Shown here: positions 1 through 9,508 of the stretch, piece by piece
How positions within the stretch are numbered: the stretch's first letter is position 1
How the letters are laid out: each line of letters begins with the position of its first letter
Assembly: GCF_030814995.1 (NCBI RefSeq)
Contig: NZ_JAUSVX010000009.1
Location: 124,001-188,000 of the forward strand
DNA from: Labrys wisconsinensis
Lineage (GTDB): Bacteria; Pseudomonadota; Alphaproteobacteria; Rhizobiales; Labraceae
Reading direction: 5' to 3'
DNA: 64,000 nucleotides
Position numbers and translations under genes: made by a program
Notes under the pieces: generated by a model
Seen by the model: the letters and a program-made list of their open reading frames with translations, nothing else
What the model was told of the DNA's origin: nothing
Databases searched by the model: none

Positions 1-1
1 G

Positions 2-340
2 ATCGCCGCCGGCGGTGAAGGCGGCATGCTCGACCTCGAGATCGATCCCAAGCTCGCCTGGGCCCTCAAACACCGCGACCGTTTCCCCGTCGACGTCAAC
101 CGCGCGGACAAGGAGATGCTGCTGCGGGTGCCGGGCCTCGGCACCCGGGCGGTGGAGAGCATCCTGCGCACCCGCCGCCACCGCACGCTGCGGCTCGACG
201 ACATCGGCCGGCTGACCAGCGGCCTGAAGCGCCTGCTGCCCTTCCTGATCGCCGCCGACCATCGGCCGGTGCGGCTGACCGATCGCCTCGACCTGCGCCG
301 GCGGCTGCTGCAGCCGGCCCGCCAGCTGAGCCTGTTCTGA
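2..340 (+). CDS. Putative DNA modification/repair radical SAM protein, C-terminal part
   Basis: Only the last 112 or so residues are in the window; the gene starts before base 1, so the radical-SAM Cys cluster cannot be seen. The visible tail has a helix-hairpin-helix-like stretch (VPGLGTRAVESIL, around visible residues 43-55) of the kind used for DNA contact. The tail and the gene behind it fit the family called putative DNA modification/repair radical SAM protein (TIGR03916), which is usually paired with a DUF4130/UdgX protein. Its TGA shares one base with the ATG of the next gene (TGATG), so the two are probably translationally coupled. The family call rests on the tail and on context; the biochemical role of the family is not settled. 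Confidence 0.75.
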   Translation: MAAGGEGGMLDLEIDPKLAWALKHRDRFPVDVNRADKEMLLRVPGLGTRAVESILRTRRHRTLRLDDIGRLTSGLKRLLPFLIAADHRPVRLTDRLDLRRRLLQPARQLSLF

Positions 341-1800
341 TGGCCCTCGTGCATCTGGCCGACGGCGCGGACCTCGCGGGCTTCCGCCGGGCGATACGCC
401 GGCTCGTCGCCGCCGGCGCCGCGCCCGAGGACGTGATCTGGCGCAGCGGGGAGGACGGCGATCTCTTCGGCGCCGGGAGCGCCGACTTCGTCGGCACCGA
501 CGCCGCCGACTTCGTCGACGGCGGGGAAGCCGGCCCGGCGCCTCCCCTCGCCCTGCCCCGCGTCGTGGGCGCCGCGGTCGAAGCCGTGGTCTGCCACCGC
601 GATCCCGAGCGCTACGCCCTGCTCCATCGCCTGATCTGGCGCGTGCTCCACGGCGAACGGACAGTGCTGGAGGCACGGAGCGATCCGCTCGTCCACCGCC
701 TCGCCGGGATGCAGCAGGCCATCCGGCGCGACATCCACAAGATGCATGCCTTCCTGCGCTTCCGCCGGGTTACGGCCGAAAGCGGCGAGCGCTTCGTCGC
801 CTGGTTCGAGCCGGAGCATTTCATCCTCGAGGCCGTGGCCGATTTCTTCGCGGACCGGTTCCCGGGCTTCGCCTGGTCGATCCTGACGCCCGTCGGCTCC
901 CTGCACTGGGACGGCGCGGCGCTGGACTTCGGCCCGCCCGGCACGCGCGGCGCCGCCATGCCGGACGACAGCGTCGAGACGGCCTGGCGCGCCTATTACG
1001 AGGCCACCTTCAACCCGGCCCGCCTCAATCCGACGATGATGCGCTCGGAGATGCCGAAGAAATACTGGCGCAACCTGCCGGAGACGCAGGCGATCCCGCA
1101 CCTGATCCGAACCGCGCCCTCGCGCGTTACGGCGATGTTGGAGAAGGAGGCTGCCATGCCGCTCAAGCGCAATCCCGACAAGGCCGTCGCGGCGCTGCCG
1201 GACCAGGCGCCGAAATCTCTGGCCGAGCTCAACCGTATCATCGCCGCCTCGGAGCCGCTGGTGCCGGGGGCGACTCGGGCGGTGCTGGGCGAGGGCCCGG
1301 TCGGCGCGGCGCTCGCCTTCGTCGGCGAGCAGCCCGGCGACCAGGAAGACCTGCAGGGCCGGCCCTTCGTCGGCCCGGCCGGCCAGCTGCTCGACCGCGC
1401 CATGGCCGAGGCCGGCATCGACCGCACCGAGGCCTATGTCACCAATGCGGTGAAGCATTTCAAGTTCGAGCAGCGCGGCAAGCGCCGCATCCACCAGAAG
1501 CCGACGGCCGGCGAGGTGCGGCACTATCGCTGGTGGCTGATGCGCGAGCTCGATTTCGTGCACCCTCGCCTGGTGGTGGCGCTCGGCGCGACGGCGGTGC
1601 TCGCCCTCGCCGGCAAGGCCCTGCCGATCGCCCGCTGCCGCGGCGAAGCCCGCTTGGAGGGCCGGCCCGGCTTCATAACCGTGCATCCCTCCTATCTCCT
1701 GCGCCTGCCGGACGAGGATGCCAGGCACGCAGCCTATGCCGCCTTCCTCGACGATCTCCGGCATGTCCGCGCCATCCTCGAGCGCCGCCCGGCGAGCTGA
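340..1800 (+). CDS. DUF4130 - UdgX-type uracil-DNA glycosylase fusion
   Basis: A 486-residue fusion. Residues about 1-265 match the DUF4130 / 'probable DNA metabolism protein' domain (TIGR03915; e.g. KYWRNLPE near the junction). Residues about 280-486 are a family 4-like uracil-DNA glycosylase of the UdgX type. Visible motifs are GEQPGDQED (about 329-337), the UdgX-specific insert GKRRIHQKP with its His at about residue 385, and the C-terminal HPSYLLR. In characterised UdgX the His of the KRRIH loop forms a covalent bond with the abasic site after uracil removal, so the protein stays crosslinked to DNA. Coupling to the upstream radical SAM gene points to a joint DNA-damage role. The start is the ATG overlapping the upstream stop. 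Confidence 0.9.
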   Translation: MALVHLADGADLAGFRRAIRRLVAAGAAPEDVIWRSGEDGDLFGAGSADFVGTDAADFVDGGEAGPAPPLALPRVVGAAVEAVVCHRDPERYALLHRLIWRVLHGERTVLEARSDPLVHRLAGMQQAIRRDIHKMHAFLRFRRVTAESGERFVAWFEPEHFILEAVADFFADRFPGFAWSILTPVGSLHWDGAALDFGPPGTRGAAMPDDSVETAWRAYYEATFNPARLNPTMMRSEMPKKYWRNLPETQAIPHLIRTAPSRVTAMLEKEAAMPLKRNPDKAVAALPDQAPKSLAELNRIIAASEPLVPGATRAVLGEGPVGAALAFVGEQPGDQEDLQGRPFVGPAGQLLDRAMAEAGIDRTEAYVTNAVKHFKFEQRGKRRIHQKPTAGEVRHYRWWLMRELDFVHPRLVVALGATAVLALAGKALPIARCRGEARLEGRPGFITVHPSYLLRLPDEDARHAAYAAFLDDLRHVRAILERRPAS

Positions 1801-1890
1801 GGCGCCGGCTTCCGGCCGCCATCGCCTGCCGCTATGGTCCGGGCCAAGCAGGGCTTGGCGGCTCGCGGGGCCGAACGGGAGGAGACGGCG

Positions 1891-2832
1891 ATGGCCGAGG
1901 ACGTGGTGCTGGTGACGGGGGCCGGCGGCTGCATCGCCGCCTGGGTGATGAAGGACCTGCTGGCGGCGGGCGCCGGGGTGGTCGGCTTCGATCTCAGCGA
2001 CAACAAGCGTCGGGCCGGCCTCGCCATGCCGGAGGCGGATGTCGCCCGCATCGCCTGGGAGCTCGGCGACATCGCCGACGGCGAGCGCCTGCGCGAGGTC
2101 GCGGCCCGGCACGGGGTCACCGCCATCATCCACCTGGCGGCGCTGCAGGTGCCGTTCTGCAAGGCCGATCCGGTGGCCGGCGCCAAGGTCAACGTGCTCG
2201 GCACCGTCAATGTCCTGGAGACCGCCCGCCATCTCGGCATCCGGCGCCTGGCCTATGCCAGCTCCATCGCGGTGCAGGGCATGGGCGAGGACAGCCCCTG
2301 GCTCGCCACGCTCTACGGCGCCCACAAGGCCTGCTGCGAGGCGATGGCCAAGGTCTACTGGCAGGACTGGCAGGTCCCCAGCATCGGCATCCGCCCCGGC
2401 GTGGTCTACGGCCCGGGCCGCGACCAGGGCATGAGCGCGGCGCCGACCGTCGCCATGCTGGCCGCCGTCACCGGCTCGGCCTACGACATCCCCTTCACCG
2501 GCCCCTTCCCCTTCCTCTATGTGCGCGAGGCTGCCGCAGCCTTCGTGCAGGCCGTGGCCGAGGATCGCACCGGGGCCGGCGTGTTCGACCTCAACGGCGT
2601 CGCCTCCACCATCGAGGACGTGACGGGGATGATCCGCGGCCATGCGCCGGCCGCCGCCGTCGGCAGCCGCGGCGCCCCCTTCCCCTTTCCGGCCGAGCTC
2701 GCCGACGCGCCGCTCGCCGCCGCGATCGGCGACTATCGCAAATGGCCGCTGGAGGCCGGCGTCGCCGAGACGATCGCCCTGTTCCGGGATCTGGTGGCCG
2801 CCGGGAGGCTGGCGGCGGCCGACGTGCGCTGA
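1891..2832 (+). CDS. NAD(P)-dependent epimerase/dehydratase (extended SDR)
   Basis: About 313 residues. The N-terminus has the Rossmann nucleotide-binding motif VTGAGGCIAAW (residues about 8-18), followed by the IIHLAAL segment and the catalytic YxxxK as YGAHK, all typical of extended short-chain dehydrogenases acting on nucleotide sugars or related substrates. An in-frame ATG exists at 1834, but the ATG at 1891 has GGAGGAGA-like bases about 8 upstream and puts the Rossmann strand directly at the N-terminus, so it is preferred. The substrate cannot be read from sequence, and neighbouring genes give no pathway hint. Confidence 0.85.
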   Translation: MAEDVVLVTGAGGCIAAWVMKDLLAAGAGVVGFDLSDNKRRAGLAMPEADVARIAWELGDIADGERLREVAARHGVTAIIHLAALQVPFCKADPVAGAKVNVLGTVNVLETARHLGIRRLAYASSIAVQGMGEDSPWLATLYGAHKACCEAMAKVYWQDWQVPSIGIRPGVVYGPGRDQGMSAAPTVAMLAAVTGSAYDIPFTGPFPFLYVREAAAAFVQAVAEDRTGAGVFDLNGVASTIEDVTGMIRGHAPAAAVGSRGAPFPFPAELADAPLAAAIGDYRKWPLEAGVAETIALFRDLVAAGRLAAADVR

Positions 2833-3046
2833 GCCAGTGCTCCCGAGCCTGCTTGCGGCCTGGCGAGCTTGCGCCACGGCGTCCATCGCGCCCCGCAGGT
2901 GATGCGGCAGCGCGGGCATGGCCGGGGCCACCCCTCGGCCGGCCGCTCACGAAACTTCTCGGAGCGGACATATCCGGGAAACATCGCCCGCCCATTGTGA
3001 GCCCGCCCCCGCAGGGGCGGCACCGGATCTGACGCGGAGCGACACG

Positions 3047-3889
3047 ATGGCCTCGGTTGCGGACGAGAATGCCCTGCCTGCCGGTCTCGAAGCGACCGGG
3101 ACGCCGGCGGCGGACGCCGAGCCCGATGCGGCGCAGGCGCCGCCGCTGCCGTTCGGAACCTTGAGGCCGGAGCACCGTCCCGCCGGCGGTCCGCGATACT
3201 GGATCGCCCTGTCCCTGGCGAGCCTCGTGGGCTGCAACGCCGGCGACCTCGTCGTGTCCGCCTTCGGCGTCCTCGACAGCCTGCCCCTCCTGATCGCGGC
3301 CTTCGCCGTGCTCCTGGCCCTCGAGCAGGACGGCGAGCACCGCACCGAGGCCTATTACTGGCTGCTGGTCATCGTCGCGCGCACCGCCGCCACGAACCTC
3401 GCCGATTTCGCCGGCCGGCAGGTCGGCGTCCCGGCGACCGTTCCGATCATGGCCGCCCTGCTGCTCGGGCTCGCCGGGGCACGCCGCTATCTCGGCAGCC
3501 GTCCGATCCGGAACCGAGCCACCTGCGCCGGCAAGGACGCCGTGCCGATCGACGGCCTCTCCTGGGCCACGATGCTCGTGGCCGGTTCGCTCGGAACGGC
3601 GATCGGCGATCTCCTGTCGTTCCACCTCGGCCTCGGCGGCGCCTCGCTCCTGCTCTCCGGAGCGGTGGCGCTGCTGATCGGCCTGAAGGCGACCCGCCTA
3701 CCGGCCGCGCCGGCCCCATACCGGCTCGCCGTGATTGCGATCCTGGCCGCCGGAACCTCCCTCGGCGACGTCCTCGCCAGGGTTGCCGGCCTCTGGCAGA
3801 GCGCGGCCGGCGTCTTCCTCCTCCTCGCCGCCGTCCTGACCCTGCCGTCCCGCGTCTGGAGCCCGCCTGCGACGTGCCCTGCCCGATAG
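3047..3889 (+). CDS. COG4705-like repeat membrane protein
   Basis: About 280 residues. A polar, Ala/Pro-rich N-terminal tail of about 48 residues is followed by roughly eight hydrophobic segments. Two related halves can be seen, with repeated small-residue motifs (GCNAGDLVV, AATNLADF, GTAIGDLLS, GTSLGDVLA) at the starts of helices and an EAYYWLLV segment. This pattern resembles the uncharacterised COG4705 membrane proteins, whose repeats carry GTxxGD. The ATG at 3047 follows GCGGAGCG; a longer reading from 2918 adds a low-complexity stretch and is unlikely. The gene is convergent with selO. Function is unknown, possibly transport. Confidence 0.65.
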   Translation: MASVADENALPAGLEATGTPAADAEPDAAQAPPLPFGTLRPEHRPAGGPRYWIALSLASLVGCNAGDLVVSAFGVLDSLPLLIAAFAVLLALEQDGEHRTEAYYWLLVIVARTAATNLADFAGRQVGVPATVPIMAALLLGLAGARRYLGSRPIRNRATCAGKDAVPIDGLSWATMLVAGSLGTAIGDLLSFHLGLGGASLLLSGAVALLIGLKATRLPAAPAPYRLAVIAILAAGTSLGDVLARVAGLWQSAAGVFLLLAAVLTLPSRVWSPPATCPAR

Positions 3890-3919
3890 ACGGACCGGCG
3901 TGACGGCGCCGGGCCCGCC

Positions 3920-5416
3920 TCAGGTGCCGCAGAAGGTGCGGTAGACCCGCTCGTCCGGCGCCGGCGGCTCGGCATAGGCGGCAAAGGCCGGCTGGTCCTC
4001 GCAGGGCGCCGACAGCACCTGCACCAGCTCCTCGAACGGGCCGAAATCCGCCCGCTCCACCGCGGCTTCGATCACGGCCTCGACCCGGTGGTTGCGCGGG
4101 ATGAAGGCGGGGTTGACCGCCCGCATCGCCGAGCGCCTGGCGGCGGCGTCGCCCCCCTCGGCGGCGAGGCGGGCGCGCCAGCGCTGCGCCCAGGCGTCGT
4201 AGGCCGCGGGGTCGGCGAACAGGACGCGCACCGGCCCGTCGCCGTCCGGACCGGCGGCCGCGTCGCAGAGCCGCCGGAAGGTCAGGGTGAAGTCCGCCTT
4301 GCCGGCGGTCATGCGCTCGAAGAGGTCGCGCGCCAAAGCGAGGTCGCCCTCGACCTCCGTCGTCAGGCCGAGCTTGGCGCGCAGCCCGGCGAGGTAGGCT
4401 GGGTTGAACGCCTCGCCGAAGCGGCCGAGCGCCGCCTCGGCCAGGGCGACCGCCGTGTCCTGGTTCTCGTCGATCAGCGGCAGCAGGCATTCGGCCAGGC
4501 GCGCCAGGTTCCACTGGGCGATGCCGGGCTGGTTGGCATAGGCGTAGCGGCCCCGCTCGTCGATCGAGCTGAACACCGTGGCGGGGTCGTAGGCGTCCAT
4601 GAAGGCGCAGGGCCCGTAGTCGATGGTCTCGCCGGCGATCGACATGTTGTCGGTGTTCATCACGCCGTGGATGAAGCCGACCAGCATCCAGCGCACCACC
4701 AGCGCGGCCTGCCGGGCCATCACCGCTTCGAAGAGGGCGAGCACGGGCCGCTCGGCCGCCGCCGCCTCGGGATAGTGCCGCTCGATCACATGGTCGGCGA
4801 GGCGGCGCAGCGAGTCCGTGTCGCCGCGGGCGGCGAAGAACTGGAAGGTGCCAACCCGGATATGGCTGGCGGCCACGCGCGTCAGCACCGCGCCCGGCAG
4901 CGCCGTCTCGCGCCGGACCCATTCGCCCGTGGTCGCGGCGGCGAGCGCCCGCGTGGTCGGGATGCCGAGCGCCGCCATCGCCTCGCTGACGATATATTCG
5001 CGCAAGACCGGCCCGAGCGCCGCCCGCCCGTCGCCGCGCCGCGAGAACGGCGTCGGGCCGGAGCCCTTGAGCTGGATGTCGCGCCGCCGGCCGGCGCGGT
5101 CGACCACCTCGCCGAGCAGGATCGCCCGGCCGTCGCCGAGCTGCGGCACGAACACGCCGAACTGGTGCCCGGCATAGGCGGCGGCGATCGGCTCGGCGCC
5201 CTCGGGCACCCGCTTGCCCGCCAGCATCTCCACGCCCTCGGGCGAGGCGAGCCAGTCCGGATCGAGCCCGAGCTCGCGCGCGAGACCGAGGTTGAGCTTC
5301 ACCAGCCGCGGCGTGGCCACCGGCGTCGGCGCGACGCGGGCATGGAAGGCGCCGGGCAGGCGGGCATAGCTGTTGTCGAAGGCGATCTGCATCCCGGAGG
5401 CTGTCATGGGCGGCAT
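3920..5416 (-). CDS. selO: Protein adenylyltransferase SelO (YdiU family)
   Basis: About 498 residues, the normal length for SelO, a pseudokinase-fold enzyme that transfers AMP from ATP to Ser/Thr/Tyr of target proteins. Clear family blocks are [12 protein letters not shown] near the start, [37 protein letters not shown] (His at about 250, Asp at about 256, active-site region), DYGPCAFMD and [13 protein letters not shown]. It ends TFCGT, with Cys as the third-last residue, the place where the eukaryotic orthologue has selenocysteine. The ATG chosen overlaps the stop of the upstream UBP zinc-finger gene (TGATG); ATGs at 5407 and 5391 are alternatives. SelO is linked to redox stress in characterised organisms. 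Confidence 0.93.
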   Translation of the reverse strand: MPPMTASGMQIAFDNSYARLPGAFHARVAPTPVATPRLVKLNLGLARELGLDPDWLASPEGVEMLAGKRVPEGAEPIAAAYAGHQFGVFVPQLGDGRAILLGEVVDRAGRRRDIQLKGSGPTPFSRRGDGRAALGPVLREYIVSEAMAALGIPTTRALAAATTGEWVRRETALPGAVLTRVAASHIRVGTFQFFAARGDTDSLRRLADHVIERHYPEAAAAERPVLALFEAVMARQAALVVRWMLVGFIHGVMNTDNMSIAGETIDYGPCAFMDAYDPATVFSSIDERGRYAYANQPGIAQWNLARLAECLLPLIDENQDTAVALAEAALGRFGEAFNPAYLAGLRAKLGLTTEVEGDLALARDLFERMTAGKADFTLTFRRLCDAAAGPDGDGPVRVLFADPAAYDAWAQRWRARLAAEGGDAAARRSAMRAVNPAFIPRNHRVEAVIEAAVERADFGPFEELVQVLSAPCEDQPAFAAYAEPPAPDERVYRTFCGT

Positions 5417-5724
5417 CAATAATAGCGCGGGATCGGCCCGAGCTGCGGCGTGGTGCGGCCATCGAGGTCGACGAACACCTCGTCGACATAGCACCAGCCC
5501 CAGCCCTCGGGCGGGTCGTAGCCCTCGATGATCGGGTGGCGGGTCGCCCGGAAATGCGCCGTGGCATGGCGGTTGGGCGAGTCGTCGCAGCAGCCGACAT
5601 GGCCGCAGGTGCGGCAGATCCGCAGGTGCAGCCAGACGCTGCCGCTCTTGAGACACTCCTCGCAGCCGCGCGCGCTCGGCGTGACGTCGCGGATGTCCTC
5701 GGCATGCGGGCATTCGAAGGCCAT
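5416..5724 (-). CDS. UBP-type zinc finger domain protein
   Basis: A small protein of about 102 residues made almost entirely of one UBP-type zinc finger (PF02148). The metal ligands are visible in order: [31 protein letters not shown] and [13 protein letters not shown]. In eukaryotic deubiquitinases this fold binds the C-terminus of ubiquitin; the bacterial single-domain versions have no settled role. The ATG at 5724 is preferred over 5745 because GGAG lies 6 bases upstream. The stop overlaps the selO start by one base, so the two are likely translated as a unit. Confidence 0.88.
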   Translation of the reverse strand: MAFECPHAEDIRDVTPSARGCEECLKSGSVWLHLRICRTCGHVGCCDDSPNRHATAHFRATRHPIIEGYDPPEGWGWCYVDEVFVDLDGRTTPQLGPIPRYY

Positions 5725-5867
5725 GGCGATCTCCACCGGCCACACCGACCGTCGCCGGAAAAGTAGGTGCCCGGGCGGGCATGGTCAACGCGTCGGCAGC
5801 CGGCGGCAACGTCGAAAGTTGGTCGTTCATGTATGCTGATGCCCCAGATGAACGCTGGGGGACATCC

Positions 5868-6413
5868 GTGACAAATCCTGCGGACTGCAGTCGCATCGTT
5901 CTGCGCAGGGCGACGACCGATGACGCAAGAGCACTCTCCGGCTTTGCGGCGCGCAGCTTTCAGGAGACGTTTGGTCCGGAAAGCAAGCCGCGCGACATGG
6001 AGGCATATCTTGCCAAGGCTTTCAGTCCGGCGGTGCAGACGGCCGAGATTGCCGATGCCGCGGCGACAGTGATCCTGGCCCTGGATGACAGAACCTCCGG
6101 CTTGGCCGGTTACGCGCATCTCGTCGCACGCAACGCCGATATCGAGCTCAAGCGCCTGTACGTGGATGCGCCGTGGAAGGGTCGTGGGCTCGCCGCGCGG
6201 CTCATGGACCGCATTTTCGAGGAATGCCGCCGGCATGGCGGAGATCGGCTCTGGCTCACGGTTTGGGTCCGCAATCATCGGGCCATGGCCTTCTATGAGA
6301 AGGTCGGCTTTCGCGTCTCCGGATCGGAAACCTTCATGCTCGGCGACGACGCACAGACGGACCATGTCATGGAGATGGCGGTTCCACGGGCCGTCGCACG
6401 ACCTTCGGGCTGA
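5868..6413 (+). CDS. GNAT family N-acetyltransferase
   Basis: About 181 residues from a GTG at 5868 that has GGGGGA 6-9 bases upstream; a longer frame opens at 5781 and an ATG lies at 5829. The GNAT fold is shown by the acetyl-CoA pyrophosphate-binding motif [11 protein letters not shown] (motif A), the preceding strand ELKRLYVD, and motif [15 protein letters not shown] close to the C-terminus. It would move an acetyl group from acetyl-CoA to an amine. The substrate cannot be told. It is divergent from the selO/UBP pair across a gap of about 140 bases, so they may share a control region. Confidence 0.85.
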   Translation: MTNPADCSRIVLRRATTDDARALSGFAARSFQETFGPESKPRDMEAYLAKAFSPAVQTAEIADAAATVILALDDRTSGLAGYAHLVARNADIELKRLYVDAPWKGRGLAARLMDRIFEECRRHGGDRLWLTVWVRNHRAMAFYEKVGFRVSGSETFMLGDDAQTDHVMEMAVPRAVARPSG

Positions 6414-6480
6414 GAGACGACCGCCGACAGGCCGGCAGACCTTCATTGCGGCGTCGCCGATTGCCTCCTAGACTTCGTCC

Positions 6481-8142
6481 ATGGCGACGGGCAGCGACAT
6501 CGATCTCACCGACCCCTATACCGGGCGGGAGGCACAGACCTTCCCGCGCCTCGGCGCGGAGATGGCGCGCCGCATCGCGGCCTACGGCGCCGAGGAGCGC
6601 ATCCCGGCCGGCACGCTGCTGTTCGAGCGCGGCCAGCGCAGCGTCGATTTCTTTTTCGTGCTCGAAGGTTCGATCGAGGTCTTCGACCACGACATTCACG
6701 GCCGCGACCAGGTCTTCGCCGTTCATTCCGAGCGCCAGTTCACCGGCGAGCTCGACCATTTCAACGACCGCCGCATCCTGGTCTCGGGCCGCACCGGCGC
6801 CGACAGCCGCATCGTGCGCATCCATCGCGCCGATTTCCGCCGCCTGGTCACGGCCGAGCCGGATATCGGCGAGGTCATCATGCGCGCCTTCATCCTGCGA
6901 CGGGTCGGGCTGATCCGCCAGGCGCATGGCGGCGTCGTGCTGGTCGGCCCGGCCCACGGCGCCGACACGCTGCGCCTGCAGCGCTTCCTGGTGCGCAACG
7001 GCTACCCCTTCCGCCTGCTCGACAGCGACACCGACCCCGGCGCCGGGAGCTTTCTCGCCTGCTTCGAGATCGCGCCCGAGCAATTGCCCGTGGTGATCGG
7101 CCAGGACGAGCAGGTGCTGCTCAACCCCTCGACCGAGGCGCTCGCTGACGATCTCGGCCTGACGGAGCGGCTCGATCCCGACAAGGTCCACGACGTCGCC
7201 GTGGTCGGCGCCGGACCGGCGGGCCTGGCCGCCGCGGTCTATGCCGCGTCCGAAGGCCTCGCCACCATCGTCATCGAGGGCGTGGCGCCGGGCGGGCAGG
7301 CCGGGACCAGCTCCAAGATCGAGAACTATCTCGGCTTTCCCACCGGCATTTCCGGCCAGGCCCTGGCCGGGCGGGCCCAGATCCAGGCGCAGAAGTTCGG
7401 GGCGCGGCTGGCGATCTCGCGCCATGCCGTGCGCCTCGCCTGCGACGAGGCGCCCTATCGCCTCGTCCTCGACGACGGCCAGGTGGTGCAAGCCCGTGCG
7501 ATCGTGGTCGCCACCGGCGCGCGCTACCGCAAGCTCGACGTGCCGGACTATGACCGCTTCGAAGGCCAGGGCATCCATTATGCCGCGACCGCCATGGAGG
7601 CGGCGCTGTGCAGCGGCGAGGAGGTGGTCGTGGTCGGGGGCGGCAATTCCGCCGGCCAGGCCGCCATGTTCCTGTCGCGCAGCGTCGCCCATGTCCACAT
7701 CCTGGTCCGGGCCGAGGGTCTCGCCGCCACCATGTCGGATTATCTGGTCCAGCGCATCGCCAGCTCGCCGAAGATCACCCTGCATGCGCGCAGCGAGATC
7801 ACCACGCTCACCGGCGACCGCACGCTGCGCGAGGTCACCTGGACCAGCCGGCCGAGCGGCGAGAACCGGACGCGCCGCTGCGGCAACGTCTTCGTCATGA
7901 TCGGCGCCCAGCCCAACACCGACTGGCTGGCCGGCTGCCTCGACCTCGACGCCAACGGCTTCGTGCGCACCGGCCAGGATGCCGCCGGCATGGCCCTCGC
8001 CTCCCCCTTTGCCACCACCAGGCCCGGCGTGTTCGCCGTCGGCGACGTGCGCTCCGGCTCGGTCAAGCGCGTCGCCTCCGGCGTCGGCGAAGGCTCGGTG
8101 GTGGTGGCGGCGATCCACCAGTTCCTGCACCCGGGGCCTTAG
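6481..8142 (+). CDS. cNMP-binding domain / thioredoxin reductase-like FAD oxidoreductase fusion
   Basis: 553 residues. Residues about 20-130 form a cyclic-nucleotide-binding-like beta roll (FFFVLEGSIEVFD, FTGELDHFNDRR), about 140-225 a small thioredoxin/glutaredoxin-like region, and about 238-550 a thioredoxin reductase-like module. The FAD site GAGPAG is at about 243-248, GGQAGTSSKIENYLGFP follows, and the NAD(P)H site GGGNSAGQAA is at about 386-395. It ends with FAVGDVR and a second FAD contact. The redox pair CxxC that thioredoxin reductase carries just before the second nucleotide site is missing: the segment reads YAATAMEAALC. It may therefore pass electrons to a partner or sense redox state. 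The start is the only suitable ATG after a gap. Confidence 0.88.
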   Translation: MATGSDIDLTDPYTGREAQTFPRLGAEMARRIAAYGAEERIPAGTLLFERGQRSVDFFFVLEGSIEVFDHDIHGRDQVFAVHSERQFTGELDHFNDRRILVSGRTGADSRIVRIHRADFRRLVTAEPDIGEVIMRAFILRRVGLIRQAHGGVVLVGPAHGADTLRLQRFLVRNGYPFRLLDSDTDPGAGSFLACFEIAPEQLPVVIGQDEQVLLNPSTEALADDLGLTERLDPDKVHDVAVVGAGPAGLAAAVYAASEGLATIVIEGVAPGGQAGTSSKIENYLGFPTGISGQALAGRAQIQAQKFGARLAISRHAVRLACDEAPYRLVLDDGQVVQARAIVVATGARYRKLDVPDYDRFEGQGIHYAATAMEAALCSGEEVVVVGGGNSAGQAAMFLSRSVAHVHILVRAEGLAATMSDYLVQRIASSPKITLHARSEITTLTGDRTLREVTWTSRPSGENRTRRCGNVFVMIGAQPNTDWLAGCLDLDANGFVRTGQDAAGMALASPFATTRPGVFAVGDVRSGSVKRVASGVGEGSVVVAAIHQFLHPGP

Positions 8143-8282
8143 CCGAGCGAGGCTGGAACCCGCCAGGTCCATTCTCCCGACCGCGGGCTTGCGATCGCGG
8201 ATGTTTCCTTCGCCACGAAGCGCTCTTCGGGACGGCATGCCCGATGCGTGCCGGCGGTCAACACCGCACCGCCACGGCAGAC

Positions 8283-9479
8283 TCACGTCGTTCTTTTCTT
8301 CTGCACCATCCCGATCAAAGCCGTTACCAGCGCGACATTGACAAGCGCCACGACGAAGAGGAGAGCAAGCGTGCCCTCCGCACCCAGCTTCTCGATCAGC
8401 ATCGCGCCGATCGACGGCGACGCGGCCTGCATGATCAGGCTCGGCATCGCGATGCGGCCCATGATCGCCGCGTAGCGGTGCTCGCCAAAGACCGCCAGCG
8501 GCAGCGTGCCTCGGGCGATCGACTCGATGCCGATCCCCGCTCCGTAGAGAATCAGCGCAGCCGCCACGATCGGGACACCGATCCAGAGAAGGCCGACGCC
8601 CGCCGCGACGAGCACCGTCGAGGCGAACTTGGTCCAGATCGGATGGTGGAAGCGACTGATCGCCATCTCGATGGTTCGGGCGCCGACCTGAGAGGGGCCA
8701 ACGATGGCGCCAAGCGCGACGGCTGCGCCGAGGGCGATGTCGCGAGCCTGAAGGATGGTCAGCATGTGGACCGACAGCAGCGTCGAGATCATCGAGCTGA
8801 TGGCGATCACGAGTGCGATGAGAGCGAACAGCAGCCTCGAGTCCGCCGGCACCGCGCCGCCGACCGCACCTTCGCCGGCTGCGTGCTTGCTCTGGCCGGC
8901 GTTCTGCTTCTGCTCCTTCGGCAAGGCGAAGACATAGAGCGGCAGCAGGACGAGCAGGTGAATGGCTGCGTAGATCAGACAGGCATTCCGCCAGCCGAAC
9001 TGCGAAACGAGCATGGCCGACAGAGGCCAGCAAACCGTGCTTGCGAAGCCTCCGAACAAGGTCAGGCTCGTGATCGCCGCACGGGCGCGCTGGCCGTAAA
9101 TTCGGCCGAGCGTCGCGAAGGCCGCATCATAGAGGCCGGCCCCCATGCCGACACCGAGCACCAACCACGCGAGGACGTAGACCAGCACGTTGGGCGAGAA
9201 AGCGAGCCCGATCAGGCCGAGGGCGAGGAAAATCGCGCTCGTCGCGAGCACCGGCCGGCCGCCGAGGCGCTGTATGCGGTCGCCAACTTGCGGCGAGACC
9301 ATGCCCGCCACCAGCAGGCCAAACGAAAGGCCGCCGACGATCCAGGCCAACGGCCAGCCCGTGTCGCTCGCAATGGGCTGCGCGAGCACGGCCAGCAGAT
9401 AGTACGACGAGCCCCAGGCGAGGATCTGGCTGACGCCGAGCACGGGGATTGCCGATCGGAGGCGCGGTAGATCCGCCAT
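8283..9479 (-). CDS. MFS transporter at the end of the arsenic cluster
   Basis: About 398 residues with twelve hydrophobic segments, the MFS loop motif in the form GDRIQRLGGRPVL, and a small-residue-rich second helix, so a major facilitator carrier. It is the last gene of a leftward arsenic group, 29 bases after the flavoprotein stop. The ATG at 9479 opens MADLPRLRSAIP; the frame extends upstream but overlaps the flavoprotein tail. ArsJ (MFS exporter of 1-arseno-3-phosphoglycerate) was considered, but no GAPDH gene accompanies it. A role in efflux of an arsenic species is inferred only from position. Confidence 0.8.
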   Translation of the reverse strand: MADLPRLRSAIPVLGVSQILAWGSSYYLLAVLAQPIASDTGWPLAWIVGGLSFGLLVAGMVSPQVGDRIQRLGGRPVLATSAIFLALGLIGLAFSPNVLVYVLAWLVLGVGMGAGLYDAAFATLGRIYGQRARAAITSLTLFGGFASTVCWPLSAMLVSQFGWRNACLIYAAIHLLVLLPLYVFALPKEQKQNAGQSKHAAGEGAVGGAVPADSRLLFALIALVIAISSMISTLLSVHMLTILQARDIALGAAVALGAIVGPSQVGARTIEMAISRFHHPIWTKFASTVLVAAGVGLLWIGVPIVAAALILYGAGIGIESIARGTLPLAVFGEHRYAAIMGRIAMPSLIMQAASPSIGAMLIEKLGAEGTLALLFVVALVNVALVTALIGMVQKKRTT

Positions 9480-9508
9480 AGGGGCCCGTTGGGTCGTGGC
9501 GCCGAGGC

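Noticed and set aside
3447-6446. 999-codon minus-strand frame across the selO region
   Set aside because: It runs through selO and the GNAT gene in the wrong frame, is Arg/Gly/Ala-rich and has no family sequence. High GC removes stop codons.
6367-9033. 888-codon minus-strand frame
   Set aside because: Opposes the cNMP/oxidoreductase gene and crosses the MFS gene in another frame; typical GC shadow.
8283-9479. MFS gene as ArsJ
   Set aside because: ArsJ works with a dedicated GAPDH gene, which is absent here.
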